This document shows, in pieces, positions 21,461 through 32,100 of a stretch of DNA of 38,066 bases (its first letter is position 1; each line of letters starts with the position of its first letter). Under the pieces are notes generated by a model, which saw only the letters and a list, made by a program, of their open reading frames with translations, was not told the DNA's origin and ran no database searches. The position numbers and the translations under genes are program-made. Source of the stretch: Lingula anatina (taxonomy: Eukaryota > Brachiopoda > Lingulata > Lingulida > Lingulidae); contig NW_019775758.1 in assembly GCF_001039355.2 (NCBI RefSeq), positions 648,554 through 686,619 on the forward strand. The letters are read 5' to 3'.

Positions 21461-22562
21461 CAACCAAAGCAATGAGAGATGTGAAGGTCTTCTCCACAAT
21501 CACATCCTACCTTATCTCAACTAACACAATGAAGACCACTGTCTTCCTTGCTATCACATCTATCTCTCTAACTCTAACACACATTCTAGGAATGCGGGGA
21601 CTTAAGAGAAAATGACCACACCCTATTTTAGAAAACGCTAGGGAAAAGATGAAATTGTGATGGAGTCTTACTTCACGTCCACAGGTGTCATAATTTCTGA
21701 TTGTCAAAACTGCTGAACTTTTCTCTGAAATCTCAGCAGCAGTTCACAGCTAGATGTGGCTTACTGACAAGCATCCCATCTTGATTTTTACACACATTTA
21801 AGTTTTATGTTCTGTCAGTGCAAACTCCTCGGCTGTATACACACATATAAAACATCCTGTACATAATTTTTTTTTAAAAAATGAAAAAAAAAAATCATAT
21901 GTGAATTTGTTCGCTTGAGTTCTGTTCTAGGTTGTCAACATCTGTCTCTCTTGTCGGATCTTCCTAGTGCTACTGTGTTGCTCCTATGTTGCTGGATCCC
22001 CTTTGCTGGCACCTGAAGGCTTTCTCCTTTACTAAAATTTTCAATCCCTGAATTTTGCCACGAAGGGAGAATTCATTTTACCCTGTGTATTTGCCATCAC
22101 CCATACTGAATAATAGCTGCTCCCAGGAGGACTTTCTTTGTACAACATCTAATGAATATGTCCCTGAAACAAATACATCAATCTGTTATGTATCATTGAT
22201 TTCCAAGGCCTCTCTCTGAATTTGTTTCCTACTGATACATACAAACTCAGACAGAGGCTCCATCCCCTTCTCAAGGTGAACAGAAGTTAGGCTGTCACCG
22301 CTTACTGTAAACCATACTACCTTCTGTTTTAAACAGTAGCCCTATTATATGAGATTAAATTATATTTTCATCTTGAGGCACCTTATGTTATAACAACTAG
22401 ATAAATCAAAGCTTTCATTTTGGCAGTCCTGCTATACACTTGCACTAAGGACAAATCCATGTTCTTTTTTGAACCCAGACTCCAGTAGGCAGGGTTTCAG
22501 GCTGCTACAATGACGCCCTCTATCTAATAGTAACAAGTACCTGCTCTACGCTTGTGCTAATG

Positions 22563-22688
22563 TCAGTACGGCCCACTCTCGCTATCTGGAGATGTCGCTA
22601 ACATTGACTGATCATTCTTAGGAAAGAAAATACTGGGCTCTGTGTTACGGCGCTTTATTTTACTCTTGGTCTTCTTTAACATTGTTGC
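22563..22688 (-). CDS. DGKQ: DGK theta exon 17 (C-terminus)
   Basis: The acceptor is TCTTTCAG; it encodes 41 residues and a TGA stop. The start [14 protein letters not shown] is strongly basic and the rest is Ser/Pro-rich, ending SGPY. Theta kinases also end with a short basic tail after the accessory domain. Confidence 0.88.
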   Translation of the reverse strand, partial: ATMLKKTKSKIKRRNTEPSIFFPKNDQSMLATSPDSESGPY

Positions 22689-23366
22689 CTGAAAGAGCAG
22701 GAGTTAGAAAGACTATGTTGAATAAGTCAAGAATTCCGTCCGTCGTATTATACGTTAAAAGTGCAGGGATGAGACTGTCATTTAGTGAAAAAGTCAGTAA
22801 ATATGGCAATTGGAACTACTACTAGATACAAATAAAAAATGAACAAAAAGTTAACATGAGTGCTTTCACTGGCAAATCCTACATAGAAACCATTTGGATG
22901 ATAAAGCGTCCAAAAAGCCAATAATGACTGAAAACAGAGGGAGAGAGAGAGAGGAGAGAGAGGTCTTCATCACCTTGAGAGCGGAGCGCAGCACGCCAAC
23001 CTGTCCCGCAGGCTGGATCCAGGGTTCACCGTCCACTTGGACTGGAAGATCCTGGTACAGGGTGATACGGATCTAGCAAAATAATGATATTAATATTAAT
23101 TACATGCAGGGCTTTTCCCAAGATTGGGGGTACAGGCCGTCCAAAATTACCACCTGTAATTTCCTACAAAATTTCAAGAGTCTAAGTATGATTGAAGTTG
23201 ACAGCTGGACGGTTTTCCGGGAAAAATCCTCGATTACATGATTTCTGATGGATTAGACACTTTGTCTCTATGGATTTCTCAAAATACAGATATAAATATT
23301 ACTGACATGACTTCTGATGGTTTAGAGAATTTATCTTTATGCATATAGTACAACAGAGAATTATAT

Positions 23367-23407
<41 letters not shown>

Positions 23408-26400
23408 AGAGGTCCTCACATGTCCTGCCTGTGCCAGGCGTATGGCACTCCTCAGTCCACTTTGCATCTGGCCCAGGTGCACCACGCCCGTAATGCCCAC
23501 AATTTCCAGCAGTCCGTCGTAGTGGGTGGGTGGGGACCAGGAGTCCTCCTTCTCTGGGCCCCAGACATTGGCCCCAGAACCCCAGCTGGAACAAGATTAC
23601 ACATGGGATATAATCTATTTATACTGCTCATGGTTTCAAGGATTTTTATTTAATAACATTTTTGTGAAAATATTTATGAACTTTTGTGCTGGTCTTGCCA
23701 CTAGCTTTCAAGACCACCTACCCTTGAATAGGGACCAGGGATACCAGCTTACCCCCCCCCCCCAAAAAAAAAAAAAAATTTAACCAGGTCACCTCGCCAA
23801 TTACCACTCTGAGTTAAAATCATTCACTGGTAGACCAACACCCAACTACCTATAGGCATTCAGCCTGATGGATACCCTCATGACAATATTGAAATGTAGC
23901 TGTTAAAAAAATTGTTCTAAAGTAAGTGATTCTTATCACTAAAACTTTATTAGATGTGACCTAATTCTAGACCTGAATCGTGATTTGCCAAATCAAGGGG
24001 AACTTGAAGTGTCACTAAAGTTCAGCTGTGACAAGTGGGCATGTAAACAAATTTTAAATGAAGAAGCTGGCTTAGACTCATCGATAAATTATCTTCCTGA
24101 AAAAATATTTACTTATTATCTAATAAAAAGATATACCTGAGAATATTCAGAATGATGATGCCTTCCACAGGAGGGAGTTCCAGTGTCTTCCCGTCACATT
24201 CCACTTTGATGAGTTTATTCAGATCTTTGCATGACCGCGGCCGCCTGTTCATAAATTTCCTTAATCCCATCTTGAAATACATGCCTTTATTCCGTAATCT
24301 GAGATACAAATAAATACTCATTAAAATAAACAATACAGCAGAGACATTACAGTAACTAAGAGTTAGATAACTTAAAACAATACAGCAAAGCCTGAAATAT
24401 CTAGACAAAAAACAGGATTCAGCATATTGATCCGCACAGAGACACACTACAAACAACAGGCTGTCATCAGCCACAGTCTTAATCTTTCCCAGTCCCAGAC
24501 ATATCCAAAACAATGGAGGTGGGAATCGTACCAAATTCAGAGTATCTCCAAGCTTTAAGCTGCTAAAAATCCTGAAAATGTAGCTTGTCATGTCTCATCC
24601 CAATTAGGCCATATATAATAAAGTTATCGAAATGAAGAGTGAAAATCCTGAAATCTGGCATAATGTAGAAAACTTTCACCCATGTTGATGACCCAGCTCT
24701 ATTTTAGTCCTGAGAATCATATTATAATTTATATATTTGAGTACAATAACTAATAAGGAAAAAGGCTAATTTGACAACAGATGAATAACCAACATACCTG
24801 CTACTAAATTTTTCTGGCTTTTCCTCCCTTGCATTATGAAAGTCTAAGCACACATCAGCATCAACTCCAATGCCAAAATAATTGTTCATTACAAACATTG
24901 TAGACTGATCCTCGTTTGTGTTAGCATCTAAACACTCATTGGCTAAATTCACTCGCGTTTCGTCTTGTTCTTGTTCATTGGGATGGAATATGACGGTCCA
25001 TCTGAAATGGGATTGGAATATAAGTAAAAGACTCAAAAGAATGACCAGAAATATTCAACACAATGGGGCAGGCTTGTGTTTGCTTTTGATAAATAATATA
25101 GTTCATCTGTGATTGTTGAAGGCCTTTCTCTTTTTGCCATTGTGAGTGTAAAAGTTCTTTCTCTTCTCGCGATGGTTTCTCATTTTCACCGTTTTCCAAT
25201 TCAAGTTTATACATTTCTCAAAAGAGGCAGAATTAGAGTACTTTCAGATACATTTTTGTCCTTACCTGTCTAACTGTATCTCCTCTGCCTCTTTCACGTC
25301 CCTTAGTACATTCAGATATGTTTTTATCCTTACCTGTCTAACTGTATCTCCTCTGCCTCTATCACGTCCCTGAGTACATTCAGATATATTTTTGTTCTTA
25401 CCTGTCTAACTGCATCTCCTCTGCCTCTATCACGTCCCTGAGTACATTCAGATATATTTTTGTTCTTACCTGTCTAACTGTATCTCCTCTGCCTCTATCA
25501 CGTCCCTGAGTACATTCAGATATGTTTTTGTCCTTACCTGTCTAACTGTATCTCCTCTGCCTCTATCACGTCCCTGAGTACATTCAGAGGGTCTTCACCG
25601 CCAGTGTAGCCTGGACCCCAACGCAGGACTCGAGCTAAATCATTACCTAGAAACATTAAAGGGAATGGCATTAATAAAACTTATTCTCAATAATCTGTAT
25701 AAAATACAATTACATGTATTTTGAAGAAAGAGTTCTGATTACGAAGAGTAATGTTTAAGTTACGGCAAATATCTATTGGTTTTCAACAATTTGTTCTCCT
25801 GCTTCTATATGATACTCTTTTTTTTTTCTCTGCTGGCAATTCAGTGGAGCTCTGTGGATTGCCCACATTGTGACAATGTCACACCTAACACAATTCAGCC
25901 ACAAATTGCTCTAGTCGGTGCTGCCCCCTACCTGTGCCCAGTGGAACTATCCCCATGGGAGGTGACTGGCATACAGCATCTTGGCCCACATTGTCAAGAC
26001 AGGACAGCACCCATCCCACGGTGCCATCACCGCCACACACCAGAATCTTGTAGTACGGGATGTTACGGAACACATACAACCTGGAGAAAGGTATACTTTT
26101 TTGTAAAGATTCAAAAAAATTCTTATACAACTTGTTTCACACTTAAGTACTGAATGTTTCGGACTACATAGAATCTGAGGAAGGTACTAGTTATTATTCT
26201 GGTGACCACCAAAATCTCTACAAAATTTCTTTGTAAATATTTAAAATTTCATACACAACTGTTTGGTAACAATTCATTACATAACACAACCTCAAATTAT
26301 TTTTCTGGTTTTACCTTACTAATTGCTTGTGTTTTACTCCAAAATTTGCAAAATTTGCAAACCTCAAAATAATAATAAAAATAATAATAATAATAATAAA

Positions 26401-29060
26401 ATTTATAAATAATTCGGGCATAGAGAATTCCAAGCATTATTTTAGGTAACTCTCACCCTGGTAGAGGTCCACCATATTCTAAATTGAACACTTGGTGTGG
26501 ATTGAGTAGCTTCCTGAAGGAACGGATCAGTTCCAGACCCTGACAGCCCCCACTCTTTACATTCACAAACACCAATAAAGGAATGACATTCTCTGGGATC
26601 ATATGAGGCTGGAAAGAAAAAATTTAAAAATAAAAATTCAAAATAGAATATTTTAAGTTATATTTAAGATTCATACTATTAATTTCAAAGAACCTTTTGA
26701 ATTCACAAACACCAATAAAGGAATGACATTCTCTGGGATCATATGAGGCTGGAAAGAAATTTGAATAATAAAAATATTTGAGAACAGATAATTTTTAATA
26801 AAACTTTGTATTCATACTATTTATTTTATAGAAACTTTTAAATTCACAAATGCCAAAAAAAAGGGGTGGGGGGGGGGGATGGGATTCTCTGGAATCATCT
26901 GACACTTGAATAAATAAAATATTAGGAGAAAAGGAAGAAAAGCACCCCCTAAACATTCACCTTAACATTCACCCCTAAACATTCACCCCATTTCAGAGCA
27001 CACTCATTCATAATGCATTTGCTTTAAGCTACATTATTAAGACTGGCGAACCAATGGGAAAATTGTTACAAAACTTTATAGAACTACTACAGGAATTAAA
27101 GACTAACTGTTTCTAAAACATCAATACAAAGAGTGCCTAATTTATACAGCTGTTCTTTATCAGAGATTTTTAGGCAGACTTACCTGTATATTGGGCAGTA
27201 TTTTCAGGCACACTCACCTGTATATTGGGCAGTAGAAGAACTAGGAGCTGTTTTTCATCAAAGATTGCATTTTTAAGCAGACTGAAAGCACTGGTAGCTT
27301 CCTCAGTAGAATTATATGTCAGCACCACTGACCCATACTCATAATAGATCACATCTATATCTGTCCAACGATTTCCTGGAAAAGACGGTTAACACATCTG
27401 AGACAGCCTCGTTTCCTATAGAAGATACTTTAGACATTGAACAAGATTGTACTTCCCAGAAATAATTGAATTTCCTAGAATAGCTATTTGAAACACTGAA
27501 GAAGCTTCAAAATCTAGTTCATATCTAAAAAAAATTGTATTTCCCAGAAAAGGTTGTATTTTTAGAATATATGATTAAAACATCTACAAAATTGTTTATC
27601 TAAAAAAATATATCAAAACATTTATCAAGAAGGTATTTCCAGGAATACATCTTCAAAACACATAAATAGACAAGTGACATTTTCTGGAAATGATTTATTG
27701 ATATTTGAAACAATCAAGATACATTTCCGCAGAAAAAAATATTAGTCAAATGCTCTGCAGATGCCTTCTTTCATAGGAGTCAATTCGGGTTAAATTCTAA
27801 GTACGCAATAGCTGAAAAAGGTTTGAAAAAAAAATACAAAAACTTTAAAAAATATTCTAAATGAAAGTTGATCCATGCAGTGGTGTTACTCATAATGATG
27901 AAATTTATAACTGTTTAATTTTTACACAATAAGCTGATGAAGTCCCAAGTGTTGGGAAGAAGGCTTTCCAGGTATCCTTTCAGCTTATTGCGAAAAAAAA
28001 AAAGTGAACCGTTTTAGATTTCATCATTATGAATTAAAATGAATAAATAAATACACACACACAGACATTTATATCTTACCTTTCCCCAGATTATCAATTA
28101 AAATCTTCTCATACTGTTTTTGCGACAAACCGCTGGGTAAATTCCCCACAAACAGGGCCACAGTGGGTCCATGGGGATCCTCCTGCTGTTGGATATAGAA
28201 TCGCGTCATGCGGTTCTGACGCAGCGACTCCTTCCTGGTCTGCTGTATAATCTGCCATGGCCTCTCTTTGGCCTCCATCCTCCTCTCCGCCACTCCTCTG
28301 TCCAGCAGCACCTCGATGAGTTCATAATGCTCGGGGTCCGTCATCTGGAAATACAAAGTAATGAAGAGTACTGATAATGAAATTTCTATGTTTCTGAAAA
28401 AAAATGTACTTTTCGGTTTTCACACCTGCAACACCAGTTCCATTTTCTAAGTGAACATATTTTTATAATTTTTATTACAATGTACTAACAGTTCCAGTTT
28501 CTAAGTGAACATATTATTATAATTTTTATTACAATGTACTAGCAGTTCCAGTTTCTAAGTGAACATATTATTATAATTTTTATTACAATGTACTAACAGT
28601 TCCAGTTTCTAAGTGAACATATTATTATAATTTTTATTACAATGTACTAACAGTTCCAGTTTCTAAGTGAACATATAATTATAAATTTTATTACAATGTA
28701 CTAGCAGTTCCAGTTTCTAAGTGAACATATTATTATAATTTTCATTACAATGTACTAGCACTTCCAGTTTCTCACCTCCACTCCAAATTTCCCCAGCGCC
28801 ATCTGGATCACCTCCACAGCAGTGGTCTCCTTGGTGACAGGGATATTCTTGGGACCCATATTATTCCTATGGACACAAAAACAGCGCATTGTTTACATAG
28901 CTTTTTGAGAAAATACCTCAAATCACAAAGGACTATTGCTATTTTGAATGATACATACATACACATACAAGCAGACATGCACATGTACACTCACACATTC
29001 AATCACACATGATCATACAAAAACCCAGACTTACATATAAGCACATATGCGCACACACAT

Positions 29061-29114
<54 letters not shown>

Positions 29115-32100
29115 TAGACCTCCAGGATATACTCTAATATAGCCCTGGTCTGGGTCTCTCTCCTTATACCGCAGGAAAATGGACGGTCGTTTGCCTTCGG
29201 TGCGAAGTTGACGACCAAGCAGAGGTTCCACCTCGTCCAATTCGCGCTCCTCGTTCTCTGCAAGAAAAAAACCTGCAACATGAAGGAGCAGTGTTAGACG
29301 GCTGTGATAAGAGAGAAAGCGCCAGGGAAATTTGAGACATAAAGCCATGAAAATAAATAACGTTACAAAAGTGAATAAACTATTACAAAAGTGAATGAGA
29401 AAGAAGACACACAAAGCATTACATTAGTCCTCCTTTTAGTCAAATGCAAGTGTAATTAAAGACACATTTTAGTGTTGTCAGTATAAGGAAATAACAGAAT
29501 CTGAACTGCTAAAAACAGAAAAATAAATTCAAGAAAGTCAACGCTATGTTATCTTGAGCTATAAGATAAACAGATCCACAAAAGTTACCAGTCTTTTAGT
29601 TGGGGCTAATTCAAGGTCATTTGTGACACTATATTTTCTGTGCTCTGATCAAAATTCAATTTTTACCTTTTTCCACAGCCTCTGCTATGTAATAATTCTG
29701 TGGATCATCTGATATGTGGAATGTTCTTAAAGCAGCTTCCTGGAAAACAAAATAATACATTGAAATGCTATATGATCTGTTTAGGAGCAGAAATCTGAGG
29801 TATATTTATGAAGGGGGCCTTCAGTTTCGGCTTCCTTTGCAGGTTGGAGTGATGCCAGCAGATGCTGACTGCTGGTCCTGATGGCAAAGAATTTGCCTCA
29901 TTTAACACTCAATCTGTCCTAGAATATAATCTTTTTCTCTTGTAACGAAAAATTTTCTTAATCTGTTCTATGACATTCTGAAGGACTTCCTAAAAACAGT
30001 CCTCCAACTGTTATATTCATTACAGAACAACATTAGNAACTGTAAAAAAATACACCAAATGTTCTAGAATAGATTGAGAACCGTAAGTGAACCTTAAATG
30101 AGACACATTTTCGCAGTTTCTACATGTCAACCCCCCCCCCTCCCCTTAAAATTTTTTTCAACTAATTTACATTCACAAAAATCACATTTTCGGCTGAAAG
30201 AACTCATAAATCAGTGGATTCACGAAAAATTGTCATAACTGAAGAAACGTGAAAGGCTCAGACTATGACCCAACTGTGCCTGTACATAACGAAGAGAGCT
30301 TATTGAGAAACATTTACCACTTTCTGAGAACTAAATACCACTATCTGAGCACAACTTCATACTACCTGAGAAATACACATATATTTACTACTATCTGAGA
30401 AATACACACATTTACTATTATCTGAGAACCATTTATACTTACCACTATCTCCTTTGAGGTGGCTTGTCTCGGGACTGAGATTGTCCTGTACAGACGTTTC
30501 TTCATTGAGCAGTTGCCATCAAACACTTTGATCACTTCTGCAATAAACAAGGGAAAAAAATCACCTATTTTGCTGAGAAGTTTGCACATCAAGGACTTAT
30601 TTTCTCCAAGGGACATGTCAAGTTAACTGGGCAGGTCCATTCTCATGGAGTTCTCATTAGTTCAGAGTAAAACCCAAATCAGTTCACACATTTCAAACAC
30701 GTCTGCTTGTCAGGTCAATTGAAACAACCACTTGTATCATAACTAAAACAATATTTGTTATCATTTCTATTATCATTAATTATTGATTATTATAATCACT
30801 TCCTATAAGGCCTTAAAGAACATGATATATTACTATAATTCTTATTTCTTTTATTATTATTATTATCATTATTTATGAGATATTTATGCCCTTATTCTTC
30901 AAGATAAAAATATCCAGTAACAGATAAAAAATATATATGATTATGACATATTTATGCCCTTATTCTTCAAGCAAAGAATATTCAGTAAATAATAAAACAA
31001 AATGGGATAGAACCTCCACCTTCATCCCTCTCTTTGGGTTCTTTTTCTTTGGGTGACCTCCTCTCCTCCTCCTCTCCCTTAGAGTCTCCGCTAGACGACC
31101 ACTCTTCTGACACAGTACGCTTTGGGACTTCAATGGCTTTCTTGGTGATCCCTATAATGGTCTCCATACTGACATCCATTCTAGGAATTGTGAGACAGCT
31201 GGGGGGAAGCAGGATGTCCTTCAGGATGCCAAAGTTGCACTCCTTAGGGAGCTGTTGATAGCACTGGGCATGGGCCTGGAATGTATTATAATTTTAAGAA
31301 CTTGTCTTCAAAAAAAAAAAAAAAAATTCCGGTATATGTCAAATGTACAGTTTTCCCCATGGAAAAAAATTGCGAGAGAAGCTACTCACCGTCATCCCGC
31401 ACCACTCACACCTCATCCCCGTGAGACACTCTGAGGACCAGCAAGTCTTCTTACACAGCAAACACTTGGAGTTGCCAGGTAGATTACCCTCTCTCCAGTG
31501 GTGATACTGTATGACAGCCATCTGAAATAATCACAGTCATTATTGTTATTTTTATTTTTTTTAAAGGGATAATAACTCTTCGTATGAGATCTATATTTCT
31601 CAATAAAAACATTGTGAATAACTCACAGAAATATAATATATTCTGTTTTACCACAAAAACGGCAGTTATAGCTATTATTCTGATATCTGAGCTTGTCTTT
31701 AGGCCATGTGACCTCCATTGATGGCTATACTCTGTTAAAATCTCTTAAGAGATTTTAACAAAAAACCAAACTTTTTAGAAAAAAACCAGGGACTAACTTT
31801 GAATGTAAAAATGGATTCATTAACCATTGGTAAGTATGGGAAAATTGTTGTTTACTCCAGGAAAATTCATTTTTTGGCTGAAACGAAGAGTTATTATCCC
31901 TTTAATTTCCTGGATCTGCCCAGTAAAACTGTGTTCTGTATTGTTATTACACTTGACGTAAGTGAGTCTGCCCACCAAAAAAAGTTCTTTTATCAATGTC
32001 AAAGAGGTTCCGTTTTCACCTCCATTCATCTGTAAGTTGGTCTGTTTGTTTGTTTGTTTGCTTGTCCGCTCGTTTGTTGTCTGCTTGTTTGTCACCAGCC

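Larger units (their letters stand above)
17235..22562 (-). other. DGKQ: Region between the genes; probable kinase 3'UTR
   Basis: No exon or RNA gene is recognised. The region holds AT tracts (18776-18799, 18869-18892), a CT patch (19085-19110), a CA tract (19325-19343), C-runs, a triad of ERE-like palindromes (20293-20365) and a degenerate repeat field (21225-21460). Part of it is likely the 3'UTR of the minus-strand kinase, but its limit cannot be read from sequence. Confidence 0.45.

Noticed and set aside
24299-24591. Upstream extension of the exon 14 reading frame
   Set aside because: The conserved kinase sequence begins exactly at the acceptor at 24298; the extension is intronic.
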